Source: an uncultured Pseudomonadales bacterium (GTDB lineage: Bacteria > Pseudomonadota > Gammaproteobacteria > Pseudomonadales > Porticoccaceae). Taken from it: a DNA stretch of 7,593 nt. The first letter of the stretch is position 1; each line of letters begins with the position of its first letter. Under the pieces are notes generated by a model, which searched no databases, was not told the DNA's origin, and saw nothing but the letters and a program-made list of their open reading frames with translations. The stretch covers positions 1 through 7,593 of the forward strand of contig CAJQJT010000278.1 in NCBI GenBank assembly GCA_905478725.1, in the 5' to 3' direction. A program made the translations under genes and the position numbers. Below, piece by piece: positions 1-5,964 of this stretch.

Positions 1-1
1 T

Positions 2-94
2 CAGATGCTGGGAGATGGTATTGCGCCACCGCCTGAGTTCTCACGTCCAGAAGTGGCTAAGATTTTGATGGATTACTATCAGCTTGAAGGCTAA
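2..94 (+). CDS. C-terminal fragment of an unidentified protein (partial)
   Basis: This is the last 30 codons of a gene that begins before the window, ending in TAA at 92-94. The visible peptide starts QMLGDGIAPPPEF, a proline-rich stretch, and closes with a short amphipathic helix around AKILMDYYQLEG. I do not recognise the family from this tail. The reading frame is supported by being open to the left edge, by the stop lying just ahead of a strong intrinsic terminator at 124-165, and by the absence of any competing frame of similar length. The gene converges on the minus-strand gene at 197-949. What it encodes cannot be settled without the upstream sequence. Confidence 0.6.
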   Translation, partial: QMLGDGIAPPPEFSRPEVAKILMDYYQLEG

Positions 95-99
95 CTTTT

Positions 100-119
100 A
101 GAGAGTTAGAGAGTTAGAG
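100..119. repeat. 8-bp tandem duplication after the first gene
   Basis: The unit AGAGAGTT occurs at 100-107 and 108-115 and is followed by a partial third copy (AGAG, 116-119). It lies between a stop codon and a terminator, so it is non-coding. It is a small member of the series of local tandem duplications seen across the window, each with its own unit sequence. Confidence 0.7.
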
Positions 120-123
120 CAAT

Positions 124-165
124 AAAAAAAAGCCCCGCTATTGTTCAAATAGCGGGGCTTTTTTT
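124..165. terminator. Bidirectional Rho-independent terminator
   Basis: AGCCCCGCTATT (131-142) is the exact reverse complement of AATAGCGGGGCT (148-159), giving a 12-bp GC-rich stem with a 5-base loop. It is flanked by eight A on the left (124-131) and seven T on the right (159-165), so a U-tract follows the hairpin in both directions. It sits between two convergent genes (stops at 92-94 and 197-199) and probably ends both transcripts. Confidence 0.95.
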
Positions 166-196
166 ATGGGCTGTTTTTTAGGGCTAACAACAATAC

Positions 197-949
197 TCAG
201 TTTCTGCTCTCGGAAAGGCAGGGTATTTCAACCTGTTGTTCTTTAATCAGCTGAAAGTACTCGTAGTATTTTTTCTGCACACAGTAGTTATAAGCCAGTG
301 CCTCCACTCCAGCGGCAAAGTCTTCACTGTCTTTACCCAGTACTTCCTGAGCAAGGCGTATTACCATAATCAGTGCAGCTTCCTCCGCAGCCCAGTTCTC
401 GGTCAGTCCTTCCAAGGCATAGAGCTGCTTGTAACGCTCCATCAACTGGTATTCATCGTTGTCGCGGCTCTTTTCAAGGCGGATAATTTCCATCAGCAGA
501 GGAATGGCCTCGGCATAGAGCTCGTTAAAAATCAGGTATTTGTAATAATAATCCCGAGCGCTATTGGTGGTGGCATGGGTTGGCCCCAATATGTCTGAGG
601 AGAGCCTATAGGCCGTTTCAATTTGCTCACCCTGTGGATTAAAAGTACGAATTTTCTCGTAGCTTTGATTAATATTTTTCAGCACCAGGATGCAGGTTGG
701 AGACTCTGCGGAGTAGAGGGCGATGCACTGGGGCAGGGCTTTTTGACTGCGTTTTATGGCTGAATTCCAGCGCTTGCGAGTGATATCTTTATCAATGCTG
801 AGAATGGTTCGATCAAATTTTCTCTCAGACCATTGTTTCGTTTCAGACTGAGCTTGAATGCTTAGTGCGAGCAGCAGAAACAGACCGGCAGATACTGCTG
901 ATTTGAAAAATAAATGATTAGAGTGATTGACAGGTAAGAAAAACTTCAT
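197..949 (-). CDS. Exported TPR-like helical-repeat protein, function unknown
   Basis: A 250-residue protein with a predicted Sec signal peptide: basic or polar N-region, hydrophobic core at about residues 17-30 (SAVSAGLFLLLALS), and a likely cleavage after IQA at residue 33. The mature part is almost wholly helical. From about residue 55 to 238 it has paired-helix spacing and an LGPTHATT motif (121-128) like those of kinesin-light-chain-type TPRs, followed by repeated Ala/Leu/Tyr positions (LYAEAIPLLMEII, WAAEEAALIMVIRLAQ). Such domains usually mediate protein-protein contacts. Four cysteines (75, 86, 223, 244) would be in the periplasm and could pair. The ATG is preceded by a G-run (CCCCCC on plus, 957-962) seven bases away. 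The gene is monocistronic in appearance, ending at the shared terminator 124-165. No catalytic motif is visible and the partner is unknown; TPR membership is moderately certain. Confidence 0.8.
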   Translation of the reverse strand: MKFFLPVNHSNHLFFKSAVSAGLFLLLALSIQAQSETKQWSERKFDRTILSIDKDITRKRWNSAIKRSQKALPQCIALYSAESPTCILVLKNINQSYEKIRTFNPQGEQIETAYRLSSDILGPTHATTNSARDYYYKYLIFNELYAEAIPLLMEIIRLEKSRDNDEYQLMERYKQLYALEGLTENWAAEEAALIMVIRLAQEVLGKDSEDFAAGVEALAYNYCVQKKYYEYFQLIKEQQVEIPCLSESRN

Positions 950-964
950 GGTTTAGCCCCCCAA

Positions 965-991
965 CTAAAGTACACCAATGTCTAAAGTATA
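965..991 (-). promoter_or_regulatory. Possible promoter region with direct repeats before the TPR-like gene
   Basis: On the minus strand, TACTTTAG occurs twice with a 17-base period (plus 965-972 and 982-989). The upstream copy overlaps a possible -10 box TATACT (plus 986-991). No good -35 box is seen at 16-18 bases, so any promoter would need an activator or an alternative factor. The direct repeats could be an activator site or the remnant of a tandem duplication like those in other leaders here. The rest of the 950-1065 gap shows nothing firm. Confidence 0.3.
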
Positions 992-1065
992 GATGATGAT
1001 TTTAGTCTTGTAGGGGAATTTTAAGGGCTAAGCCTGAACCTTATAAAGCCATAGTCATTTGTCGC

Positions 1066-1830
1066 CTAGAGCGTCATACCGCCGTCCACAACAATGCATT
1101 CACCATTGGTATAACTGGAGGCATCAGAGACCAGATACAGTACAGTGCCGGCCATTTCACTGGGCTCCGCGTGGCGTTTCATAGGGATCTGGGCAATGGC
1201 CGACTGATAGATTTTATCGTCGGTAAACAATGCCCCGGCGAACTGCGTTTTGGTGAAACCTGGGAGCAGGGCGTTGACGCGAATACCTAGGCCGCCACAT
1301 TCTTTGGCAAATGACTTGGTCATATTCACTACCGCAGCTTTGCTGATGGAGTAAATTCCCTGCATATCGCCGGGCTGCAGTGCATTAATTGACGCAGTGT
1401 TTACAATCGCGCCACCGCCATTGTCGCGCATCAGTTTGCCCGCTTCGACAGACATAAAGAAATAGCCGCGAATATTGACATCTACAGTCTTGGTATAGGC
1501 GCCGAGATCAGTGTCGAGAATATGGCCGAAATAGGGGTTGGTGGCCGCGTTGTTCACCAGAATATCGAGCTTGCCGAATTTGCTTTTGATTGTGGCAAAA
1601 GCCTCTTCAATCTGTTCCATACTGCCTACATGACAGGCCAATGCCTCGGCGCTACCGCCGTCGGCAGTAATCTGATCAGCCACGGTTTGGCAGCCATCGA
1701 GCTTGCGGCTGGAGACGATAACATGAGCACCTTGCTCGGCGAGCAGTTTGGCGATTGATTCGCCAATACCGCGGCTAGCGCCGGTGACTAGGGCGATTTT
1801 TCCGGTGAGATCAAAAATATTTGTAGCCAT
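1066..1830 (-). CDS. Short-chain dehydrogenase/reductase, DHRS4-like
   Basis: A 254-residue classical SDR that uses NAD(H) or NADP(H) to interconvert a hydroxyl and a carbonyl. The Rossmann motif TGASRGIG is at 16-23, the NNAA structural motif at 93-96, and the full catalytic tetrad is present: N119, S147, Y160 and K164 (YSISK). PG at 190-191 follows the usual pattern. NPYFGHILD after NNAAT and the GECIVVDGG end resemble the DHRS4-like subgroup, whose members reduce carbonyls and quinones; an acyl-CoA or alcohol substrate is equally possible. Arg at 42 after the second strand (SSRK) hints at NADPH preference. ATG at 1830 has AGGA about seven bases upstream. It lies 148 bases downstream of the quinone-reductase gene in the same direction, so cotranscription is plausible. 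The gap between them is mostly tandem repeat. SDR assignment is very secure; substrate unknown. Confidence 0.95.
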   Translation of the reverse strand: MATNIFDLTGKIALVTGASRGIGESIAKLLAEQGAHVIVSSRKLDGCQTVADQITADGGSAEALACHVGSMEQIEEAFATIKSKFGKLDILVNNAATNPYFGHILDTDLGAYTKTVDVNIRGYFFMSVEAGKLMRDNGGGAIVNTASINALQPGDMQGIYSISKAAVVNMTKSFAKECGGLGIRVNALLPGFTKTQFAGALFTDDKIYQSAIAQIPMKRHAEPSEMAGTVLYLVSDASSYTNGECIVVDGGMTL

Positions 1831-1891
1831 TGTTAGTTCCTAAAATAATTATTGTTATAAAGGGTTTTTCGTATAAACGGATTTTTTTGTA

Positions 1892-1983
1892 GATGAGCTT
1901 TTTATAGATATGCTTTTTATTGATGAGCTTTTAACAAATAAGCTTTTAATAAATAAGCTACGTTATAAATAAGCTACGTTATA
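1892..1983. repeat. Six-unit 15-16 bp tandem repeat between two minus-strand genes
   Basis: Plus-strand units: 1892-1906 GATGAGCTTTTTATA, 1907-1921 GATATGCTTTTTATT, 1922-1936 GATGAGCTTTTAACA, 1937-1951 AATAAGCTTTTAATA, then two identical 16-mers, 1952-1967 and 1968-1983, AATAAGCTACGTTATA. All keep the GCT core. The last two copies are identical and so most recent; divergence grows toward the SDR gene. The stop codon (TAA on the minus strand, plus 1979-1981) of the upstream FMN-enzyme gene lies inside the sixth unit. The array fills most of the 148-base gap and ends about 60 bases before the SDR start. Confidence 0.92.
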
Positions 1984-2950
1984 AAAAGTTCTTCAGCCGC
2001 TCCGAGATCAGGCTCTCAGCTTCCGCCATAATTCGGTCAATGAGCTCCTGCACAGTCGGCTTGTCATAGATTAAACCCGCAACCATGCCGCATGACCAAG
2101 CACCCACATCCATATCGCCGTCTTGCATGACTTTGGGGTAAACGCCGGCAACTTCTGGGGCTATGTCTTCAAATTTAATATCATTGCCGAGGGCGGCTTC
2201 TTTTTCCAACAGACGCTCAACGCCGGGGTTGTTTAGTACTCGCTCCGTATTGCGCAATGGTCGCATCACCAGACGCGTATCCAATTCACTAGCGGCCAAA
2301 ATAGCTTGCTTAACATTTTCATGCACAGGGGCTTCTTCAGTGACTATAAAGCGTGTACCCATATTCATGCCTTCAGCACCCATGGCCAGTGCGGCGACGA
2401 GACTGCGACCGTCGGCCATACCACCGGACGCGACAAACGGAATAGTCAGTTCATCCGCAGCACGAGGCAGTAGAATAAAGTTTGGTATATCGTCTTCTCC
2501 GGGGTGACCGCCGCACTCAAAACCATCTACAGAGACCGCATCGCAACCAATCGCCTGAGCTTTTAAAGCATGGCGTACCGAGGTGCACTTGTGGATGACT
2601 TTGATATTATTTTCTTTGAGGATTGGCAGCCATTGAGCAGGGTTATTACCCGCGGTTTCTACAACTTTGACGCCACCTTCAATAATGGCCTGAATCAGAC
2701 CAGGATAATCCGGAGGTGTGACCGAGGGTAAAAAGGTCAGATTGACGCCGAAGGGCTTGTCGGTCATGGCGCGACAGCGAGCGATTTCATTGGCGAGTTT
2801 TTCTGGGGTACCCTGAGTCAGCCCTGTAATAATACCTAGACCGCCAGCATTTGAAACCGCAGCCGCAAGTTCCGCTAGGCCCACATGGTGCATGCCGCCT
2901 TGGATGATCGGATGCTCGATACCGAGCATCTCGGTAATTTTTGTTTTCAT
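1979..2950 (-). CDS. FMN-dependent NADH:quinone reductase (PA1024-like), nitronate monooxygenase superfamily
   Basis: A 323-residue TIM-barrel flavoprotein, full length for the family. Motifs in order: HPIIQGGM (13-20), AGGLGIITGLTQ (35-46), PFGVNLTFLP (66-75), VVETAGNNP (96-104), VIHKCTSVRHALKA (118-131), DGFECGGHPGEDDIP (142-156), and the FMN-phosphate region ASGGMADGRSLVAALAMGAE (174-193) followed by MNMGTRF. This pattern, notably TAGNNP, HKCTSVRHALKA and ECGGHPGEDDIP, matches from memory Pseudomonas aeruginosa PA1024. That enzyme was annotated as a nitronate monooxygenase (2-nitropropane dioxygenase) but was shown to be an NADH:quinone oxidoreductase. Two-electron quinone reduction in the cytoplasm is therefore the likeliest activity, with nitronate oxidation as the alternative. 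Start ATG has AGGGGA about seven bases upstream. A near-consensus promoter lies at 3093-3121. The stop falls inside a tandem repeat unit. Confidence 0.92.
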   Translation of the reverse strand: MKTKITEMLGIEHPIIQGGMHHVGLAELAAAVSNAGGLGIITGLTQGTPEKLANEIARCRAMTDKPFGVNLTFLPSVTPPDYPGLIQAIIEGGVKVVETAGNNPAQWLPILKENNIKVIHKCTSVRHALKAQAIGCDAVSVDGFECGGHPGEDDIPNFILLPRAADELTIPFVASGGMADGRSLVAALAMGAEGMNMGTRFIVTEEAPVHENVKQAILAASELDTRLVMRPLRNTERVLNNPGVERLLEKEAALGNDIKFEDIAPEVAGVYPKVMQDGDMDVGAWSCGMVAGLIYDKPTVQELIDRIMAEAESLISERLKNFL

Positions 2951-2971
2951 GGTAATTCCCCTTTTGGAGTT

Positions 2972-3026
2972 GTTTGGCTTTTATTGGGCTCTTAATAGAC
3001 TCTTGTTGGCCTCTTATTATGCTCCT
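2972..3026. repeat. Degenerate 11-bp tandem repeat in the quinone-reductase leader
   Basis: Five consecutive 11-base units on plus: GTTTGGCTTTT (2972-2982), ATTGGGCTCTT (2983-2993), AATAGACTCTT (2994-3004), GTTGGCCTCTT (3005-3015), ATTATGCTCCT (3016-3026). The 3' half (roughly GGCTCTT) is the conserved part. On the coding (minus) strand the units read AAGAGNCCAAN, purine-rich, and the array ends about 14 bases before the Shine-Dalgarno site. The units are more diverged than those of other arrays in this window, so this one appears older. Confidence 0.65.
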
Positions 3027-3065
3027 CACTTCCTTAGCGCGGCGAACAGAGTCGAACGAGCTAAT

Positions 3066-3090
3066 GGGTCTGTTCAAGTTTAAACGACCC
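3066..3090. promoter_or_regulatory. Inverted repeat at the expected transcription start of the quinone-reductase gene
   Basis: GGGTC (3066-3070) and GACCC (3086-3090) form inverted arms around an 8-bp perfect palindrome GTTTAAAC (3078-3085). The segment lies directly downstream of the -10 box (3093-3098) on the minus strand, covering the expected start of transcription. It could be an operator or a weak 5' hairpin. No regulator gene is present in the window to pair with it. Confidence 0.35.
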
Positions 3091-3092
3091 TT

Positions 3093-3121
3093 ACTATATT
3101 AATTGGCATAATAGGCGTCAA
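3093..3121 (-). promoter_or_regulatory. Sigma70-type promoter for the quinone-reductase gene
   Basis: Read on the minus strand: -35 TTGACG (plus 3116-3121), 17-base spacer (3099-3115), -10 TATAGT (plus 3093-3098). Both boxes match the consensus at five of six positions and the spacing is optimal. Transcription should start near 3086, giving a leader of about 135 bases that includes the 11-bp repeat array. Confidence 0.8.
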
Positions 3122-3169
3122 TATCTGACAGGAATATATTGGTTATCTGGGGTAGGCATTCTAAATGGT

Positions 3170-5023
3170 TTAGGCCTGTTTCAGTCGGCGTTGATAAATG
3201 ACTCGGATGATCAGCCAGACTAGCAACCAGAGTGTCAGCAACAGAGCGACGGCGGCCAAACTTAGTCCGCGCCAATTATTGCGCAGCAGCTTTTTCGCCG
3301 AATTCCATCTAGTCTGCTGCATATAGTCAAACCCCTGGACCTGGGGAATTACGCCAAACTCTTTCTCATAGTCTCTGTAATCGTCCATCAGCTGTTCAAA
3401 TTGCTGCGGTTGCAGGGCGCGTAAATCCTTTGTTTCACCGGGGTCCAGGGTTAAATTGTAGAGCCGCCAAATATTGTCGCCGTGAGGTGGGGTATTGCGG
3501 GTGAGCTTATAGTCCCCTTTGATCAGCGCTGAGTTTCCCGATACCTCTATGCCTATGGCTTCATCCTCGGCGTAGATCTCGTTAGCGGAACCATCGAGCA
3601 ATGGCATCATACTGCGTCCGGTAATGGCAATTGCAGTGGCGTCAGTCTGCTGGCCCAGCACCCCGAGATAGTCCAATACAGTAGGGGTTATATCAGTGAC
3701 CAGAGTCATTGCGGGCTGCCAGTTTTGTTGGCTTATATTGGGTCCGGCGATAATCAAGGGCACGCGAATGCCCCCTTCGGCGGCATAAAACTTAAACATA
3801 TTAAGCGGTGAGGCGCTGGCATTGGCCCATTCTGGCCCTATGGCAACCATACTGCCTTTCTCGCCGAGATTATCCAGTCGATAGTTGTAGTCATTAAGGC
3901 TCATCCAGGTTTTCATACCACTGACTTCGATAGGGTTGCTTGGCTCAGGGCCATTGTCCGAAGTGACAATAAACAGCGTGTTGTCGAGCTCGCCGCGGGC
4001 ATCTAAATACTCAATAAAGCGGCCAATATGGCTGTCCATTGACTCTAGCATTGCAGCCTGTACCTGCATGGCCCGGGCATAGAGCGCACGGTCTTCTGAG
4101 GATAAACTGTCCCAGTCTTTACTCGTGGAAAGCATCTCGGCCACTGGGGCATCGGCGGCAATCAAACCCAGGTCAATTGCTCGTTGATGGCGGGTTTGGC
4201 GCAGCCTCTGCCAGCCCTGATCATAGACGCCGTTGTAGCTATCGGTTATCTCGCGAGGTGCCTGGACTGGTATATGAATTGCCTGAAATGCCAGATAGGA
4301 AAAAAATGGTTGCCGTGGAGAAGTTGCTTGATCGCTATCCAGATAGCGGATCATGCGATCGACAATAAATTTAGAGGAGTAAAAATCCTCTGGGAGATCC
4401 GCTGCCTTTCCATCTTCATACCAGGGGGCGAAATCGTAATAGCCTATGTAGGGTTTTTGCTCCCAGTTATCGGCCCCGGAGGCGTCGAGGGCAAAGGAGC
4501 GATCAAAGCCATGGCTATTGGGCAGGTTACGGTCACCGCTGCCTAGGTGCCACTTGCCGGTCATATAGGTACTGTAGCCAGCGCTTTTAAGTAAGTCCGC
4601 CAGAGTTCTAACCCCGGGTTCAAAAAACATCGAATAGCCTGGCTGGCCAATCTGATTCTTGGTCAGCACCTCTGGAATCGTGGCAATACCGGTGCGGTGA
4701 TTGTCGATGCCCGTGAGCAGCATGGCTCGAGACGGCGCGCAGAGCGGGGAGGTATGGTAGTTGCTAAATTTGGTGCCGCGGTCCGCTAGGGTCTGGATGG
4801 TTGGCATCCGAGCTTCGCCGCCAAAAGGCGCAAAATCCGTTAAGCCAGCATCATCTACCAGAATGACCACCACATTGGGACGCTGATCTGCTTCAGGGGT
4901 AATGGCCTGCGCCAGAGCAGACATGGCTAGCGCCGTTGCAATAAACGCCAGCGAGGTCAATAGCGAACTGGATAGCGAACTGGATAGGCGATGGCCAGAT
5001 CTAGCGATAGAGGCTGAGGGCAT
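3170..5023 (-). CDS. Periplasmic type I sulfatase with C-terminal membrane anchor
   Basis: A 617-residue arylsulfatase-family enzyme that hydrolyses a sulfate ester. The signature CAPSR (95-99) supplies the cysteine that becomes formylglycine, followed by the usual MLLTG. By comparison with P. aeruginosa arylsulfatase the active site looks complete: D57, D58, C95, R99, K157 and H159 (GKWHLG), H250 (AIHIP), D356, N357 (SDNG) and K411 ahead of EGGIRVP (416-422). The N-terminus has a basic region and hydrophobic stretch (21-40) ending SALAQA, a plausible signal peptide. Residues 588-609 form a strongly hydrophobic helix followed by QRRLKQA, so the enzyme is probably held on the periplasmic face of the inner membrane by its tail. 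The substrate cannot be told. No formylglycine-generating enzyme or transporter lies nearby. The ATG has only a weak GGAAAAG about 12 bases upstream. No clear terminator is seen after the stop. Confidence 0.95.
   Translation of the reverse strand: MPSASIARSGHRLSSSLSSSLLTSLAFIATALAMSALAQAITPEADQRPNVVVILVDDAGLTDFAPFGGEARMPTIQTLADRGTKFSNYHTSPLCAPSRAMLLTGIDNHRTGIATIPEVLTKNQIGQPGYSMFFEPGVRTLADLLKSAGYSTYMTGKWHLGSGDRNLPNSHGFDRSFALDASGADNWEQKPYIGYYDFAPWYEDGKAADLPEDFYSSKFIVDRMIRYLDSDQATSPRQPFFSYLAFQAIHIPVQAPREITDSYNGVYDQGWQRLRQTRHQRAIDLGLIAADAPVAEMLSTSKDWDSLSSEDRALYARAMQVQAAMLESMDSHIGRFIEYLDARGELDNTLFIVTSDNGPEPSNPIEVSGMKTWMSLNDYNYRLDNLGEKGSMVAIGPEWANASASPLNMFKFYAAEGGIRVPLIIAGPNISQQNWQPAMTLVTDITPTVLDYLGVLGQQTDATAIAITGRSMMPLLDGSANEIYAEDEAIGIEVSGNSALIKGDYKLTRNTPPHGDNIWRLYNLTLDPGETKDLRALQPQQFEQLMDDYRDYEKEFGVIPQVQGFDYMQQTRWNSAKKLLRNNWRGLSLAAVALLLTLWLLVWLIIRVIYQRRLKQA
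4961..4987. repeat. In-frame 12-bp tandem duplication in the sulfatase signal peptide
   Basis: TAGCGAACTGGA occurs at 4961-4972 and 4973-4984, with TAG starting a third copy. It encodes a doubled Leu-Ser-Ser-Ser (residues 13-20, LSSSLSSS) just before the hydrophobic core. Twelve is a multiple of three, so the frame is kept. The two copies are identical in DNA as well as protein, which points to a recent duplication. Confidence 0.85.
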
Positions 5024-5065
5024 AGGGTCGATTCTTTTCCGATTATTGTTTTAATGGTATTTCGG

Positions 5066-5101
5066 CTTGGCCAAGATATGGCAAAAAGCTGAGTCTGTCT
5101 A
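5066..5101 (-). promoter_or_regulatory. Candidate sulfatase promoter with overlapping palindrome
   Basis: On the minus strand: -35 TAGACA (plus 5096-5101), 17-base spacer (5079-5095), -10 TATCTT (plus 5073-5078). Transcription would start near 5066, leaving a leader of about 43 bases. A perfect 10-bp palindrome CTTGGCCAAG (5066-5075) overlaps the -10 box and start site and could bind a repressor. The -35 is good (5/6) and the -10 only fair (4/6), so confidence is moderate. Confidence 0.45.
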
Positions 5102-5134
5102 ATATCCAGAGAGCTTGAATGCTCTTTAATCCTC

Positions 5135-5163
5135 TTGGACTAGAGTATTAAGTGACATATGAT
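5135..5163 (+). promoter_or_regulatory. Sigma70-type promoter for the enoyl-CoA isomerase gene
   Basis: TTGGAC (5135-5140), 17-base spacer, TATGAT (5158-5163). Both boxes are close to consensus with optimal spacing. Transcription should start near 5170, leaving a leader of about 32 bases with the Shine-Dalgarno AGGGGG at 5188-5193. An inverted pair AGAGC (5110-5114) / GCTCT (5121-5125) lies just upstream of the -35. Confidence 0.8.
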
Positions 5164-5169
5164 GTGTCA
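5153..5169. promoter_or_regulatory. 17-bp palindromic operator candidate over the -10 box
   Basis: TGACATATGATGTGTCA is a 17-bp near-palindrome around a central G: half-sites TGACATAT and (reverse complement) TGACACAT agree at seven of eight positions. It fully covers the -10 box TATGAT and reaches the expected start of transcription. That placement suits a dimeric repressor, for example of the TetR, MarR or GntR type commonly seen on acyl-CoA genes. The regulator is not encoded in the window. Confidence 0.55.
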
Positions 5170-5201
5170 ATAATAAAAAGAACTGTCAGGGGGAAAGCTC
5201 A

Positions 5202-5858
5202 GTGATCGAGATAAGCAAAGCGGGGGCTCTTTATACAGTCACCATGAATAACGGTGAAAATATGATCTGCTTGGATTGGCAGGCGAGGATGTTAGAGGTT
5301 CTTGACCAGCTTGAAGAGAATCCTGTGGCAGGCACTGCAATGGTGTTGGTTGGGGAGGAGAAGTTTTTCTGTAATGGCCTCAATCTTGAAATCTTGAATA
5401 AACTCGACGGTGCTGGCTGGACATTATTTGCCTCCCAGATGAATGAGATTCATCGCCGCATGCTGATGTTACCTTTCCCCACTGTTGCTGCAGTGAATGG
5501 TCATGCCTTTGCTGGCGGCGCCTTTATAGCACTGTCCTGCGACTACCGAATTATGCGCAGAGATCGCGGTTGGATCTGTATCTCTGAGGTCGATGCCGGT
5601 GTGCCTCTGCCCCAGGGAATGATGGAGTTTTTACGCCTGAGATTACCTGCCGCCACTGTTCGAGATGCCGTATTAACCGGCAAGCGTTACGACGCCGACG
5701 ATGCCATTGCTGCGGGCTTCGCCGATGGCAAGGCCTCGGCAGAGTCATTACTTGGCTTGGCCACTGAATTGGCGACGGATCTTGCGTGCAAAGAACCGAG
5801 TATTTTTAAAGCCATCAAACAGGCCTATTACGCGCCTATAGTGGCAGGCCTGAAATGA
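5202..5858 (+). CDS. Enoyl-CoA isomerase-like crotonase-superfamily protein (single catalytic Glu)
   Basis: A 218-residue crotonase-fold protein, shorter than typical bacterial hydratases (about 260). Oxyanion-hole elements are FFCNGLNLE (55-63) and VNGHAFAGGA (98-107). The position of the first hydratase glutamate is Phe108, whereas the second is kept as E129 (SEVDAGV). A single glutamate at that place is the arrangement of delta3,delta2-enoyl-CoA isomerases, which shift the double bond of unsaturated acyl-CoAs so they can enter beta-oxidation. LSCDYRIMRRDRGWICISE (111-129) is strikingly like, from memory, the MRRDRG region of plant peroxisomal ECI proteins and the CDYRI region of mitochondrial ECI1. 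Translation starts at GTG 5202, chosen because AGGGGG lies eight bases upstream; the next ATG (residue 15) would cut the first strand. It has its own promoter and operator candidate and diverges from the sulfatase gene. Another crotonase reaction cannot be excluded. Confidence 0.88.
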   Translation: MIEISKAGALYTVTMNNGENMICLDWQARMLEVLDQLEENPVAGTAMVLVGEEKFFCNGLNLEILNKLDGAGWTLFASQMNEIHRRMLMLPFPTVAAVNGHAFAGGAFIALSCDYRIMRRDRGWICISEVDAGVPLPQGMMEFLRLRLPAATVRDAVLTGKRYDADDAIAAGFADGKASAESLLGLATELATDLACKEPSIFKAIKQAYYAPIVAGLK

Positions 5859-5964
5859 AAAGTCGGTGGTTTCAATAAGGCTGCTTATTTTACTCGGCAG
5901 CACCGCTGCCTGATTAAGTATAAGTCCGCTAACGAGTATGACTGTGCCGAAAGCCGGCCTGATG

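Noticed and set aside
2787..3077. Minus-strand frame of 96 codons over the start of the quinone-reductase gene
   Set aside because: It overlaps the well-supported family protein in another frame, and its upstream part is the leader with the 11-bp repeats; no recognisable domain.
2951..3085. Riboswitch in the long quinone-reductase leader
   Set aside because: The 135-base leader is largely explained by an 11-bp repeat array, and I could not recognise any conserved riboswitch core.
4039..4546. Two overlapping plus-strand frames inside the sulfatase gene
   Set aside because: They lie antisense within a gene with a complete sulfatase active site and show no family features or ribosome binding site.
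5202..5858. Isomerase gene as a truncated pseudogene because of its short C-terminus
   Set aside because: Start site, promoter, oxyanion-hole motifs and Glu129 are intact, and no continuation of the family sequence is found in another frame after the stop.
5896..5910. Intrinsic terminator after the isomerase gene
   Set aside because: The GGCAGC/GCTGCC stem is only six base pairs and is followed by TGATTAAG, not a T-run, so it is described only as a weak hairpin.
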